From: Aliidiomarina haloalkalitolerans
GTDB lineage: Bacteria > Pseudomonadota > Gammaproteobacteria > Enterobacterales > Alteromonadaceae
Reading direction: 5' to 3'
NCBI RefSeq assembly: GCF_003987315.1
Contig: NZ_PIPI01000001.1
Span: 496,001 to 560,000, forward strand
DNA: 64,000 bases
Shown: positions 36,921 to 47,267 of the stretch, one piece after another
Layout: every line of letters starts with the position of its first letter
How positions within the stretch are numbered: the stretch's first letter is position 1
Made by a program: the position numbers and the translations under genes
The notes under the pieces: generated by a model
Databases searched by the model: none
What the model was told of the DNA's origin: nothing
What the model saw: the letters and a program-made list of their open reading frames with translations, nothing else

Positions 36921-39900
36921 CTACCCTTGTTTTAAAAGAGTTTCGAGTTCATCCAGACGCTGTTTTAAGCGTTGCTCCGACACCGGGAACGCCGTTCCTA
37001 GTTGCTGAGCAAACGTGGAGACTCGAAACTCTTCTAAGTACCAACGAAAATCATTTAGTTCTTGAGGCGTTGGATCGCCTTTCGGCACTAAACCATACAA
37101 CCCCTGCCAACGTTGTTCCAAACGCTCAAACAGTAACAGGCGCACACGATCTTTGTTCGGGTCGACCGGCAGCTTTTCAACGCGCAACGCTAATGCTTTC
37201 AGGTAACGTTCTGCATCTGCTAAACGAGCAACACCAAATTCACTGACAAAACCCGGATACACCAAACGTGCCAAGTGCGCTTTGACGTCACCGTATGACT
37301 GCACAAGCGTCAAGGGTACTTTTCCTTTGATTGCCTTTTGAATTTGATGACTTAACAGCAAACAACGCTCAACATGGGCGGCAATTGCTAATGTTTGATC
37401 ATTCAGCTCGGCACGAACCATGGTGGTAAGTTGCCGAAACTCAGTTTCGTTCTGTGGCAACTGGGTACCGATAAGGTGGTCAATGGCTGCCAACATACAA
37501 TCTTCAATGAGAGCTTCAACTTTCCCCCAAGGATTAAAATACATTGCTAGCTTGGCTTTATTGGGCAACTTCTCGCGTAAATAGGCCACCGGCGATGGAA
37601 TTTGCAGCATCACTAATTTACGTAAGCCAGCGCGGTGGTGACGTTCCGCTTCATCGGCACGGTCAAACACCCGAATTGCAACACTTTTACCTTCATCTTT
37701 TAAGGCTGGGTAGGCTTTGATGGCAAATCGACCTTGTTGCTTCTCGACCGCTTGCGGTGCAGGCCCAAACGTCCAATCAGTTAAACCTGTCTGTTCAATA
37801 TCGTCGCCTGCTGTCGCCTTTAACGTTTCCTGCAAGGTCGGTTGCAACTGTTGTTGCAAGCTCTTTAAATTACGATGACGAGCAAGCACCTTGCCTTCGC
37901 CATCGAGGACACGGAAATTCATCCGTAAGTGCGCATCCACCTGATCCCAATCCCAAGCTTCGGCCGGCACTTCAACGCCGGTCATACGCTTTAATTGTTT
38001 GGTTAAAACCGGCAACAACGGCTCTTCTGCAACCTGTTCTTGGCCAGCTAGAGCTTGTAAAAACGCGCGTGCGTAATTAGGTGCGGGCACAAAATTACGT
38101 CGCCATGCTTTCGGTAATGATTTAATAAGCGCGATGACCAAGGCTTCACGCAGTGCCGGTACTTGCCAGTCAAAGCCATTGGCACTGACTTGATTTAAAA
38201 CGGGCAGTGGAATATCAACGGAAACGCCGTCATCAGGATCTTTCGGATCAAACACGTAAGTTAACGGCAGACGCAAACGCCCTTGCACCCACTCGTCTGG
38301 ATAAGCCTGGGCCGTGACGTGCTCAGCCTCTTGTTGCATCAGCTGGGCACGGCTAAAGCGAAGCACATCTGGATTTTCTTGGCGTGCTTGTCGGTACCAG
38401 GTGGCTAAACTGCGTTCGTCCGAGATTTCGGCAGGCAATTGCGCATCGTAGGCTTGCACTAATGCGTCTTCGTCAATCAAGATATCACGACGCCGAGACT
38501 TTTCTTCAAGCTCACGTACGTCCTCTATTAAGGCCAAATTTGCCTGAATAAACGGCAGCGGTTGGCGCAACTCACCGGTCACTAAGGCTTCGCGAATAAA
38601 TACCTCGCGTGCAACCACAGGATCAATCTGACCATATTGCACGGTTCGCTTCGGCACAATAACTAAGCCATACAAGGACACTTGTTCAGTGGCAACAACA
38701 GCTCCGCGCTTCTTCGACCAACGCGGTTCATGATAATTACGCCGAACCAAATGGCCAGCTAACGGCTCTATCCACTCCGGTTCAATGCGCGCTGCATACC
38801 GCGCATACAGTCGACTTGTTTCGACCAGCTCGGCAGCCATCAGCCATTTCGGTGCATGTTTAAATAGACCCGACCCCGGGAAAATAAAGAAGCGACTTTG
38901 TCTAGCACCTTGATACTGATGCTTATCGTCTTTCTGACCAATTTGTGACAGCAAGCCGGTTAACAATGACTGGTGAATTTGCTGGTAAGTTGCCGGCTCA
39001 CTATTGATTCTTAAGCCCAGTTCACGCACGACCTGCCGCAACTGGGCGTATAAATCTTGCCACTCCCGCACCCGCAGATAATGAATAAACTCCTGCTTAC
39101 ACGCTTTCCGAAATTGGTTACCACTGAGCTCCTTTTGCTGTGTTTGCAAATAGTCCCATAGCTTTAAATAGCTCATAAAGTCCGATTGTTCGTCATGAAA
39201 GCGACGATGCAATTCATCCGATTTTTGCTGCTTGTCATGCGGACGCTCGCGCGGGTCCTGAATACTTAGCGCTGCAGTAATAATCAGTGTTTCCCGTAAG
39301 GCATGCTGTTCCGTCGCAGCGAGAAGCATCCGACCTAAACGCGGATCCACTGGTAATCGGCCCAGTGAACGACCAATTGCGCTCAGTTTTGGCGGCCGCC
39401 GGCGTCCTCCTGGCTTCTTACTTTGCGGTACCATGGCCCCAAGCTCTTCTAATAAACGAATACCGTCATTGATAAAGCGATCATCAGGCCGTTGTAGAAA
39501 TGGAAACTTACGAATATCGCCTAGTTTAAGAGTTGCCATTTGCAACACGACGGACGCCAAGTTGGTACGCAGAATTTCAGGGTCAGTGAACTCGGGACGG
39601 TTTAAAAAATCTTCCTCACTGTAAAGACGCACACATATACCCGGTCCAACCCGGCCACAGCGCCCTGCCCGCTGGTTTGCGCTCGCCTGCGAAATCGGCT
39701 CAATCGGCAAACGCTGTACTTTGGTACGATAACTGTATCGTGAAATCCTTGCTGTACCTGGGTCAATCACATAGCGAATACCCGGCACTGTCAGCGAGGT
39801 TTCGGCAACGTTAGTCGCCAGAACGATGCGGCGCCTGCCGTGGGGCTGAAATACACGGTTTTGCTCAGCTGCCGACAAGCGTGCGTATAGCGGCAGGATT

Positions 39901-40685
39901 TCAATGCTCTCGCGATGCTGACGGAAGGTTTCAGTTAGCGCATCAGCGCTATCACGAATTTCCCGCTCACCACTCAAAAACACCAGAATATCACCCGGTC
40001 CCTCTGCTACGAGTCCTTCCGCTGCGTCACAAATACCTTGAATAACATCAAGGTCATATTCGCCGTCTTCGCTTTCTCTGAGTAAAGGCTCGTAACGCGT
40101 TTCCACCGGAAACGTTCTTCCCGAAACTTCGAGCACAGGTGCATTGTTAAAGTGTTTTGAAAAACGCTCTGTTTCAATGGTGGCGGAAGTAATGATCACC
40201 TTAAGGTCGGGACGCTTATCGATCAACTGACGTAAAACACCGAGCAGAAAATCAATGTTTAGTGAGCGTTCGTGTGCTTCATCAATAATGATTGCAGAAT
40301 ACCGTTTTAATAGTCGGTCACGCTGCAACTCCGCCAAGAGGATGCCATCGGTCATCAATTTAATCGCGGTTTGCTCAGACGAGCTTTCTTGAAACCGAAT
40401 TTTGAAACCGACAGTTTGCCCGATTGGTTCACCAAGCTCTTCGGCAATACGCTGTGCGACTGAACGCGCTGCAATTCGCCGCGGCTGGGTATGACCGATT
40501 GTACCGTGCTCAGCAAAGCCCATTTCTAGCAACATTTTCGGTAACTGCGTGGTCTTGCCGGAACCCGTTTCACCCGCTAGAACCACAACCTGATGGTCAC
40601 GAATCGTTTTTTGAATGCGTTCGCGCTCGATAACAACAGGAAGTTGCTCGGGGTAATTGAAATTTCGGCTTGTCTCGGTTTGCAT
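36921..40685 (-). CDS. hrpA: ATP-dependent RNA helicase HrpA (DEAH type)
   Basis: DEAH/RHA helicase; in E. coli HrpA acts on mRNA processing and rescue of stalled or collided ribosomes. The 1254 residues show motif I GETGSGKTTQ at 38-47, motif II DEAHERSLN, SATIE, VATNVAETSLTVPG and QRAGRCGRVGPG, then the HA2/ratchet and OB-fold parts and a long C-terminal DUF3418 region (about 590-1250). Slightly shorter than E. coli HrpA (1300). Convergent with grxA. Confidence 0.96.
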   Translation of the reverse strand: MQTETSRNFNYPEQLPVVIERERIQKTIRDHQVVVLAGETGSGKTTQLPKMLLEMGFAEHGTIGHTQPRRIAARSVAQRIAEELGEPIGQTVGFKIRFQESSSEQTAIKLMTDGILLAELQRDRLLKRYSAIIIDEAHERSLNIDFLLGVLRQLIDKRPDLKVIITSATIETERFSKHFNNAPVLEVSGRTFPVETRYEPLLRESEDGEYDLDVIQGICDAAEGLVAEGPGDILVFLSGEREIRDSADALTETFRQHRESIEILPLYARLSAAEQNRVFQPHGRRRIVLATNVAETSLTVPGIRYVIDPGTARISRYSYRTKVQRLPIEPISQASANQRAGRCGRVGPGICVRLYSEEDFLNRPEFTDPEILRTNLASVVLQMATLKLGDIRKFPFLQRPDDRFINDGIRLLEELGAMVPQSKKPGGRRRPPKLSAIGRSLGRLPVDPRLGRMLLAATEQHALRETLIITAALSIQDPRERPHDKQQKSDELHRRFHDEQSDFMSYLKLWDYLQTQQKELSGNQFRKACKQEFIHYLRVREWQDLYAQLRQVVRELGLRINSEPATYQQIHQSLLTGLLSQIGQKDDKHQYQGARQSRFFIFPGSGLFKHAPKWLMAAELVETSRLYARYAARIEPEWIEPLAGHLVRRNYHEPRWSKKRGAVVATEQVSLYGLVIVPKRTVQYGQIDPVVAREVFIREALVTGELRQPLPFIQANLALIEDVRELEEKSRRRDILIDEDALVQAYDAQLPAEISDERSLATWYRQARQENPDVLRFSRAQLMQQEAEHVTAQAYPDEWVQGRLRLPLTYVFDPKDPDDGVSVDIPLPVLNQVSANGFDWQVPALREALVIALIKSLPKAWRRNFVPAPNYARAFLQALAGQEQVAEEPLLPVLTKQLKRMTGVEVPAEAWDWDQVDAHLRMNFRVLDGEGKVLARHRNLKSLQQQLQPTLQETLKATAGDDIEQTGLTDWTFGPAPQAVEKQQGRFAIKAYPALKDEGKSVAIRVFDRADEAERHHRAGLRKLVMLQIPSPVAYLREKLPNKAKLAMYFNPWGKVEALIEDCMLAAIDHLIGTQLPQNETEFRQLTTMVRAELNDQTLAIAAHVERCLLLSHQIQKAIKGKVPLTLVQSYGDVKAHLARLVYPGFVSEFGVARLADAERYLKALALRVEKLPVDPNKDRVRLLLFERLEQRWQGLYGLVPKGDPTPQELNDFRWYLEEFRVSTFAQQLGTAFPVSEQRLKQRLDELETLLKQG

Positions 40686-40725
40686 GATATCGATGTACTT
40701 CAGCTCTAATTGTTTTCTGCATAAG

Positions 40726-40760
40726 AAAGGCCGCCAAGTTTACCAAAACCGGCGGCCTCT
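40726..40760 (-). terminator. Hairpin after the CBS-domain gene
   Basis: AGGCCGCC (40728-40735) pairs with GGCGGCCT (40751-40758), loop 15 nt, followed on the minus strand by CTTTCTTATG. The T-tract is imperfect, so termination may be partial before hrpA. Confidence 0.45.
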
Positions 40761-40778
40761 GTAGACGAGTTTTTCGCG

Positions 40779-41195
40779 TTAACGATTCCGGTACGAATCT
40801 TTCAAATGCAAGTCAATTGCTCTTAAAACATCAGTACGGCTAATCACGCCAATTAAACTTCCACCGTAATCAATAACCGGATAAAGCTTGGGTTTTTGAT
40901 TACCCAATTGTTGCGCTAAGTCGAGAATCGCCATGTCACCATTCACCGTGAGCACCTCTGCGTGCATGCAGTCCTCCACGGTTGCGGTTTGTTCTTTATG
41001 ATAAGTGTCCTTCAGCATCGATGCTAAGCAATCTTGTTCTGACAGAAACCCTACCACATGGCCTTGCTCATCAACTACCGGCCCGCCCGTTTGCTGTGTT
41101 GATACGAGCATCGCAACCGCTTCCTCAATGGGCATGGTGCGCTTAAATTTCAAAGGATAGCGATTCATGTAGTCCTGTACTTTCATCGAACGCAT
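40779..41195 (-). CDS. CBS-domain pair protein
   Basis: Stand-alone protein of 138 residues made almost only of two CBS domains: VQDYMNRYPLKFKRTMPIEEAVAML…GGPVVDEQGHVVGFLSEQDCL (about 5-60) and VEDCMHAEVLTVNGDMAILDLAQQL…LYPVIDYGGSLIGVISRTDVLRAI (about 72-128). Such pairs bind adenosine nucleotides and usually regulate a partner; none is evident here. GAGGAG precedes the ATG. It begins 4 bp after the stop of the isoaspartyl peptidase gene, so the two are co-transcribed. Confidence 0.9.
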   Translation of the reverse strand: MRSMKVQDYMNRYPLKFKRTMPIEEAVAMLVSTQQTGGPVVDEQGHVVGFLSEQDCLASMLKDTYHKEQTATVEDCMHAEVLTVNGDMAILDLAQQLGNQKPKLYPVIDYGGSLIGVISRTDVLRAIDLHLKDSYRNR

Positions 41196-41199
41196 AAAA

Positions 41200-42258
41200 C
41201 TACTCCTCTTCTTGGTAAATCCCGATCGTCACCTTGCCATTGACTTTACTACCGCGATACATACCTTCGGTATTAAATGGCATGCTGACGTTGCCGTCCC
41301 GATCAAGAATTATTACACCGCCGGTGCCGCCTGCAGGTAACAGCGTGTCGTGAATGACATACTCACCTGCGGTTGCAATTGACTCGCCTAAATACTTCAC
41401 GCGTGAGCAAATCGCCGCAGCAACATGAAAACGAATAAAGTACTCGCCATGACCCGTGGCCGACACGGCACAGCTGCTATTGTCCGCCCACGTGCCGGCA
41501 CCAATAATCGGCGAATCACCAATGCGACCGTACTGTTTCGCGGTCATGCCACCAGTTGATGTTCCCGCAACTAAATTACCCTGACGATCAAGCGCAACCG
41601 CGCCAACTGTCCCCATATTAAAGTTTGGATCCCAATTCGACTGATAGGCGATGTGATCCCCTGTTTTCTCTTGCTCACGCAGCTGTTCCAGCGCTCGCTC
41701 TAATTGTTGATAACGATGCTCGGTATTGAAAAAACTGTTCTCAACCCGCTCAAGCCCCTGCTCACTTGCGAACTGCTCGGCTCCTGCACCACTGAGCATG
41801 ACATGTCGCGAGTTCTCCATAATCGCGCGCACTAAAGCAATCGGGCTGCGCACCGTTTTTACGCCGGAAACTGCACCTGCATCTAGCGTGTCACCACGCA
41901 TAATCGACGCATCTAATTCGTGTTCGCCGGTATAAGTGTACACAGCTCCTTTACCAGCATTAAACAGCGGGTTTTCTTCCATGAGTTGAATGGCTGCTAT
42001 CACAGCGTCAATACTTTCTCCACCTTGCTCAAGAATGGCATAACCTGCGTCAAGGGCGTCTTGCAATGCTTGTTTAAATTGCGCTTCCCGTTCCGGCGAC
42101 ATGTTCTCACGGGTAATAGTCCCAGCGCCGCCATGAATAGCGATTGCTATCGGCTGCTGCTCATTCGTCTCAGCTTGCACTGCCATCGGCACCAACGCTA
42201 GTGTGCATACCGTGCTAATTAGCGCCGCTATTGAAAGCTTTTGCATACCTATTGCCAT
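41200..42258 (-). CDS. iaaA: Periplasmic isoaspartyl peptidase / L-asparaginase (Ntn hydrolase)
   Basis: Plant-type asparaginase family enzyme that autocleaves to expose an N-terminal threonine and hydrolyses beta-aspartyl peptides. The 352 residues start with a Sec signal peptide (LSIAALISTVCTLALVPMAVQA), followed by IAIHGGAGTITR. The predicted nucleophile is Thr217 in NFNMGTVGAVALD, with GTSTGGMTAKQYGRIGDSPIIGAGTWAD after it. AAGGGGAT precedes the first ATG. It adds a second, unrelated asparaginase fold to the window besides ansA. Confidence 0.94.
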   Translation of the reverse strand: MAIGMQKLSIAALISTVCTLALVPMAVQAETNEQQPIAIAIHGGAGTITRENMSPEREAQFKQALQDALDAGYAILEQGGESIDAVIAAIQLMEENPLFNAGKGAVYTYTGEHELDASIMRGDTLDAGAVSGVKTVRSPIALVRAIMENSRHVMLSGAGAEQFASEQGLERVENSFFNTEHRYQQLERALEQLREQEKTGDHIAYQSNWDPNFNMGTVGAVALDRQGNLVAGTSTGGMTAKQYGRIGDSPIIGAGTWADNSSCAVSATGHGEYFIRFHVAAAICSRVKYLGESIATAGEYVIHDTLLPAGGTGGVIILDRDGNVSMPFNTEGMYRGSKVNGKVTIGIYQEEE

Positions 42259-42461
42259 GGATATCCCCTTGTTATTTTTAAGTTTAGACGGTCTTACAGA
42301 AAATGCTGCAGTGGTTGGCGTTCTTTAAACTTCATCTTCCCTATTTTATCCGTCATTATCAACAGCTGTGCCCCTCGCAAACAAGCCTAACACGATGATA
42401 TGCTTAGCAGTACAGTTGAACGTTCGCAGAATAACGTCAAATTCCTAAAAGAGAGTTCATC

Positions 42462-43901
42462 ATGACCGCATCGATCTACTGGTACGATTTTGAAGCTGGC
42501 GGGGTTAACCCGCGTGCTGACCGCCCTATGCAGTTTGCCGGCATACGTACCGACCACAATTTAAATATCATTGATGAACCGTTTAGCGCCTATTGTCGTC
42601 TTGCACCGGACTATTTACCACACCCGCAAGCTTGCTTAATTACCGGCATTACCCCACAAAAAGCGCAACAATTGGGTCTGCCAGAATACGAGTTTGCAGC
42701 AAAAATCCATGCCCAATTCAAGCAAGCTGACACCACCATTTGCGGTTATAACTCCATTCGTTATGACGATGAAATGACGCGCTTTTTGTTTTATCGTAAC
42801 TTCATCGACCCGTATGCTCATACCTGGCAAGACGGAAATTCGCGTTGGGATTTGTTGAACTTAGTTCGAGCAGCCTTTGCGCTACGACCAGACGGTATCG
42901 AATGGCCAGAAAATGACGAAGGCCTAGCTAGCTTAAAACTTGACCAGCTCGCGCCGGCAAATGGCATTGAACATAGCAATGCCCATGACGCCATGGCCGA
43001 CGTATACGCAAGTATTGAGCTTGCCAAACGGATTAAATCGGCACAGCCAAAGCTCTATGAGTTCTGCTTTAGTATTCGCCGCAAAGCTGCGTTGATCAAA
43101 CTGATAGAGCGCGCTATTAACGAACAAAAACCGCTTGTGCATGTGGCAGGCTATTATGGCGTTCAGCAACGTTATTTAAGCTTGGTGTTGCCGCTTGGCT
43201 TTCACCCAGAACAGCCCAACCAGCTCATCGCCTGGCGCCTTGACCGCGAACCGACGCAATGGCAACACAAGTCCGGCGCAGAAATCCTCGCAAGCTACTT
43301 TACTGCTGAAGATGAACTGAACGGTGAACGCCCAGGCTTTGTCACCATTACAGTTAATCAATGTCCGTTTATTGCGCCCGTTGCAACCCTAACGCAGGAA
43401 CAGGCGGCTCTTGCCGGTTTCGATTTGAACCAACTACTTAGCGTTGCTGAGATGCTCACCAACCAACCGCAATTACGTGAACATCTATTTAACGCACTCG
43501 TGCACCAACTTCCTCGTGAAGCTGATGAATCAACGAACCAAGACGCTGACCTAGCACTCTATTCCGGCGGTTTAATTAGCCAACAGAGCCGTTCTCACTG
43601 CGACATGATCCGTCAAGCATCACCGGAACAATTAGCAGGTTTAAAATTACCATGGGACGATGCACGTCTACCGGTATTACTATTCCGTTACCGCGCTCGT
43701 AACTTTCCAGAGAGCCTAACTGCCGGCGAAATGCAACGCTGGCAACAGCATTGTAAAGACCGTTTGCTGCACGGCAGCGAGCACTTTTTAAGTGTCGATG
43801 ATTACGTACTTGCACTCGAAAATCTAGCCGAAACACACCAGAATGACCCACAAAAAATGCGTATTCTGAAGTCACTAGCCGACTACATTATGGCGCTGTA
43901 A
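42462..43901 (+). CDS. sbcB: Exodeoxyribonuclease I
   Basis: 3'-5' single-strand exonuclease in recombination and mismatch repair. The 479 residues open with the DEDDh motif WYDFEAGGVNPRADRPMQFAGIRTD; CGYNSIRYDDEMTRFLFYRNF and GIEHSNAHDAMADVYASIELA complete the catalytic set. SH3-like and C-terminal helical regions follow at the usual length (E. coli 475). Divergent from iaaA. Confidence 0.96.
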   Translation: MTASIYWYDFEAGGVNPRADRPMQFAGIRTDHNLNIIDEPFSAYCRLAPDYLPHPQACLITGITPQKAQQLGLPEYEFAAKIHAQFKQADTTICGYNSIRYDDEMTRFLFYRNFIDPYAHTWQDGNSRWDLLNLVRAAFALRPDGIEWPENDEGLASLKLDQLAPANGIEHSNAHDAMADVYASIELAKRIKSAQPKLYEFCFSIRRKAALIKLIERAINEQKPLVHVAGYYGVQQRYLSLVLPLGFHPEQPNQLIAWRLDREPTQWQHKSGAEILASYFTAEDELNGERPGFVTITVNQCPFIAPVATLTQEQAALAGFDLNQLLSVAEMLTNQPQLREHLFNALVHQLPREADESTNQDADLALYSGGLISQQSRSHCDMIRQASPEQLAGLKLPWDDARLPVLLFRYRARNFPESLTAGEMQRWQQHCKDRLLHGSEHFLSVDDYVLALENLAETHQNDPQKMRILKSLADYIMAL

Positions 43902-43965
43902 ACGCCCGTCAGCTCAGGCATTGAACATGAGGAAATTGTTCGCTCTGCCACAATCGACGAACACA

Positions 43966-43992
43966 AAAAAAGCCCCGCACAGTGCGGGGCTT
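43966..43992 (-). terminator. Terminator after TonB receptor 1
   Basis: An 11-bp GC-rich stem (43970-43980 with 43982-43992, the tips forming the loop) is followed on the minus strand by seven T. On the + strand the downstream bases are not T-rich, so it mainly ends the receptor gene that stops at 44020. Confidence 0.88.
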
Positions 43993-44019
43993 GTTCTTGG
44001 TCGTTAAGTCTTCTAGAAC

Positions 44020-46980
44020 TTAGAACTGATAGCCGAGATTGAAGAATACACGGCGACCTAACTGGTCATACTGTGAGTAAAGCATTGCATTACCAACAGT
44101 AGTCGCACGTGACGGGCTACCTTTCGGTGGCTTCTTGTCAAACAAGTTGTTGACACCGAAGGTTACGTCTAAACCGCTATCAAACTCTTTATTCAACGAG
44201 AATGTGTGGTACAGAGTGGTTGGAGCGCTCGCTACGAAACGAACTGTCTCACCACGGTATGTACCAAACTCGCCATTCTCATAGAGGTGGTCGTTTGACA
44301 CTTTACCGGTATAGCGAATTGCGTAGTTATAGCGCCATGAGTCACGGGTTAAACCAATGTTTAATGTACCCGAATGACGTGGGCTACCCAAACGGCCAAC
44401 AACGTTGTTTGGAATACTGGTTGGGAACTGCTTCGCCGCACGCTCAATTTGGATCGTGTGATCTAAACGGATACGCAATGCACCGAATGGCGTTTGATCC
44501 ATATAGGTAAAGACAACATCCGCACCACGTACTGTTTGCTCAGCAACGTTGACGTAACCGCCACGAACCTCAGTAATGTTGTAGTTGTCGCCTGCATCGC
44601 CACCGTCGTTACGATCGAACTGGTCACAGAACGGTTCGTTCGGGAAGTTCTCAGAGTTGTAACAGAGTGACAAAATACTTGCGCCACCCACGTTACTGAT
44701 CTGGTTACGAATGATTACGTCATAGTAATCAATTGAACCGGCAAACCGGTTATCAGCCGAAGACCACACTAAACCGATACCTTCAGAGACTGAAGTTTCG
44801 GCCTGCAGGAGTCCACGACCACCACCGGTGACTGAGGTTGCAGAACCATAGTTAGAGCTATAATCCGCTGGAATACCGTCGGCCGCACAGTTTGCTGCAG
44901 CGATTGGGTTTAATGTACCTCCATCTAAACGCTCACCCCAAGCCCAGCACGGATCTTGGTTCTGGTTAAAGAAGCCAGTTTGGTTCTCTAAGAAGAGTTC
45001 AAACAGTGCTGGTGAACGGAACGAAGTACCACGTGAAGCACGAATACGGAAACCGTTACCGATAGTCCAGTTTGCACTTAGTTTGTAAGTATCACCTGAA
45101 CCATATGTAGACACGTCGGTATAACGCGCCGATGCAGTCAGGTCGAGTGCTTCAATCAGCGGCAGGTCACGGAGTAACGGGGCTTGAATCTCGGCATAAA
45201 CTGCTTTGGTCGTTGAACGGCCGGCAGTAATACCAGAGCTCGTCATACCCCATGAGTTACCCGCCAAAGTAACCTCGCCCGGAGTGTCTTGGATTTCATC
45301 CGTTTGGTAAGACACACCAACCGCAGTCGCTAATGTACCTGCTGGTAAGTCGAACAAGTCACCAGTGATATAAGCATCAAGAGTGTCTTGCTTATAAATG
45401 GTTTTACCTGTTTCGGTATCAAACAAGAAGTCACGCGTGCCTTGATCGAAGTTACCGTAGATATAATCCGGTGTGAAGAAGTCGATTTCATAGCACGGAC
45501 GGCCAGAAATAGGCGACAAGAAACCTTCACAAGGGTCACCCCAAATTGCATCTGACGCCATAAATAATGCGTCTTGTAGGATAACTTTCTGGAAGTATTC
45601 ACCACGGTTCAACGTACGCTGATAAGACACATCCCAGTTCCAATACCCAAGTGCCCCCTCAAGACCTAGTACAGCGCGCGAGTAATCAATCGTCGTCACA
45701 CTACCTGAATGGTCGGTAACTGCGGTCGGATCAAGGAATACGTTACCGTCCCAACCATCAACCAAACCAAGCCATGCTGGAATGAAGGGTTCCCAGAACT
45801 GGCGATAGCTATGAATGGTAGTTTCCCGGCGACTGTGTAAGAACTCGCTGTAGAACGAGACGGTGTCGGTCAGATCATAATCACTTTGGAAGTACAAAGA
45901 CGCGACTTCCGTTTTCGGTACCATGGTTTGGATTTCTTGGAATGGATGCGTTGAGTTCAACCAACCGTCTGACTCGCGGCTATAACCCATTGGGAACCAG
46001 CCTTCTGGTGCCGAGATGTCACCAGGTTGGGTCGGGTTATATCCAGGAATTCCGATCTCACGCAAACGACCGGTGTGGTCGAAGCCTGTGATTTGTGAGG
46101 TGTAGTTCGGCGCACCATTCGGCGGACTTAAATTCCATAACCACATACCGTAAGGTAAATCGTTACAGTGGAACTCACCAGTGCGCGGATCGATTGGATC
46201 CACTTGTGTGCTTGATTGTGCGTCGAAAATATAGCGCGTACCACATTTGAAGTGATCCCGGTCTCCACGTTTCATTTCTGACTGCAAGTTGTAGTCTGCA
46301 ACAAAACGCAATGAACCACGGTCAAATGAACGGCCAATCGTACCATTAACGCGGAACGTTTCACCGCCCGACTCAATCGGTTGGTTCATACTGACGTTAA
46401 AGCTCGATTCGTCACCACGCTTAGTAATAATGTTAATTACACCAGCAACAGCGTCAGAGCCGTACAGTGATGAAGCACCGTCTTTGAGGATTTCAACACG
46501 CTCAACAGCAGAAACTGGCAGTGCGTTCATATCAAACGCAGCAACCTGACCACGGGTACCCGCAGGCCCTGCACGACGGCCGTTTAATAATACAAGAGTA
46601 CGGTTAGCACCTAAACCACGCATTGAGATTGACTCAGCGCCTGCGCCACCTGCTGTAACCGAACCCACTGACATTGCAGAGATAAGCTGGTTCGAACCAG
46701 AAGCGACGGTTGAAGTACGAAGTAATTCACCAAGGGTGTTTAAACCCTGCTCGGTGGCAATTTCAGTACTGATGATATCGATAGGCGTGGCGTTATCTAA
46801 ACCGTCGGTGCGAATACGCGAACCAACGACTTGAATACGCTCAGGGCGATCCTGTTGCGCCTGCTCTTCTTCTTCGTTTTCGTCTTGTGCTGAAGCTACG
46901 CCAGCGAATGCAAGCGTCGAGGCAGCACCGAAGGCCAATGCCAGACGAACTGATTTACTCAGTTTTGTATTTGTAAACAT
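44020..46980 (-). CDS. TonB-dependent receptor, paralogue 1
   Basis: Outer-membrane active importer of unknown substrate. I choose the ATG at 46980 (986 residues): AGGGAGT stands 6-7 nt upstream, and it matches the starts of the other two copies. Signal peptide LALAFGAASTLAFAGVASA is followed by an acidic linker, RIQVVGSRI as TonB-box-like start, the plug (SMRGLGANRTLVLLNGRRAGPAGTRG; VERVEILKDGASSLYGSDAVAGVINIITK) and a large barrel ending in NLGYQF with a terminal Phe. Own terminator and upstream region suggest independent transcription. Large loops with many cysteines (DPCWAW, CYNSE, FCDQF) could form disulfides. Confidence 0.95.
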   Translation of the reverse strand: MFTNTKLSKSVRLALAFGAASTLAFAGVASAQDENEEEEQAQQDRPERIQVVGSRIRTDGLDNATPIDIISTEIATEQGLNTLGELLRTSTVASGSNQLISAMSVGSVTAGGAGAESISMRGLGANRTLVLLNGRRAGPAGTRGQVAAFDMNALPVSAVERVEILKDGASSLYGSDAVAGVINIITKRGDESSFNVSMNQPIESGGETFRVNGTIGRSFDRGSLRFVADYNLQSEMKRGDRDHFKCGTRYIFDAQSSTQVDPIDPRTGEFHCNDLPYGMWLWNLSPPNGAPNYTSQITGFDHTGRLREIGIPGYNPTQPGDISAPEGWFPMGYSRESDGWLNSTHPFQEIQTMVPKTEVASLYFQSDYDLTDTVSFYSEFLHSRRETTIHSYRQFWEPFIPAWLGLVDGWDGNVFLDPTAVTDHSGSVTTIDYSRAVLGLEGALGYWNWDVSYQRTLNRGEYFQKVILQDALFMASDAIWGDPCEGFLSPISGRPCYEIDFFTPDYIYGNFDQGTRDFLFDTETGKTIYKQDTLDAYITGDLFDLPAGTLATAVGVSYQTDEIQDTPGEVTLAGNSWGMTSSGITAGRSTTKAVYAEIQAPLLRDLPLIEALDLTASARYTDVSTYGSGDTYKLSANWTIGNGFRIRASRGTSFRSPALFELFLENQTGFFNQNQDPCWAWGERLDGGTLNPIAAANCAADGIPADYSSNYGSATSVTGGGRGLLQAETSVSEGIGLVWSSADNRFAGSIDYYDVIIRNQISNVGGASILSLCYNSENFPNEPFCDQFDRNDGGDAGDNYNITEVRGGYVNVAEQTVRGADVVFTYMDQTPFGALRIRLDHTIQIERAAKQFPTSIPNNVVGRLGSPRHSGTLNIGLTRDSWRYNYAIRYTGKVSNDHLYENGEFGTYRGETVRFVASAPTTLYHTFSLNKEFDSGLDVTFGVNNLFDKKPPKGSPSRATTVGNAMLYSQYDQLGRRVFFNLGYQF

Positions 46981-47064
46981 TCCAAGACTCCCTGGTACAT
47001 TGCTCATACTACATTTTATATAGACATGTAGTTTAGTGATGTAAGCGTAAGTTTTATTATTCGA

Positions 47065-47080
47065 GACAGCTGCAGCTGTC
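47065..47080. promoter_or_regulatory. Perfect 16-bp palindrome, possible operator
   Basis: GACAGCTGCAGCTGTC is its own reverse complement. Its centre is about 64 nt upstream of the predicted start of the receptor 1 transcript, a spacing typical of activator sites. The regulator is unknown. Confidence 0.4.
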
Positions 47081-47237
47081 GACTGCCCATTCAGGCGCTA
47101 CAAAGGCATTAAAAACCCAAATTAACAGTCAAAAACTGGCACTGACAGACCATATTAAAGTTAAAACACTGTTAATTGCAACGCTCAATGCTGATTTTAT
47201 GCGATTCTGATGGCTTTTTATGTGAATTTGCCGCAAA

Positions 47238-47267
47238 AAAAAAGCACCAACCCCGAAGGATTGGTGC
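47238..47267 (-). terminator. Terminator after TonB receptor 2
   Basis: GCACCAA (47244-47250) pairs with TTGGTGC (47261-47267), with an inner CC/GG pair, followed on the minus strand by a run of nine T. Confidence 0.9.

Noticed and set aside
41200-42258. ansB-type periplasmic asparaginase
   Set aside because: The fold is Ntn-hydrolase with an internal Thr nucleophile (NFNMGTVGAVALD), not the TGGTI asparaginase family.
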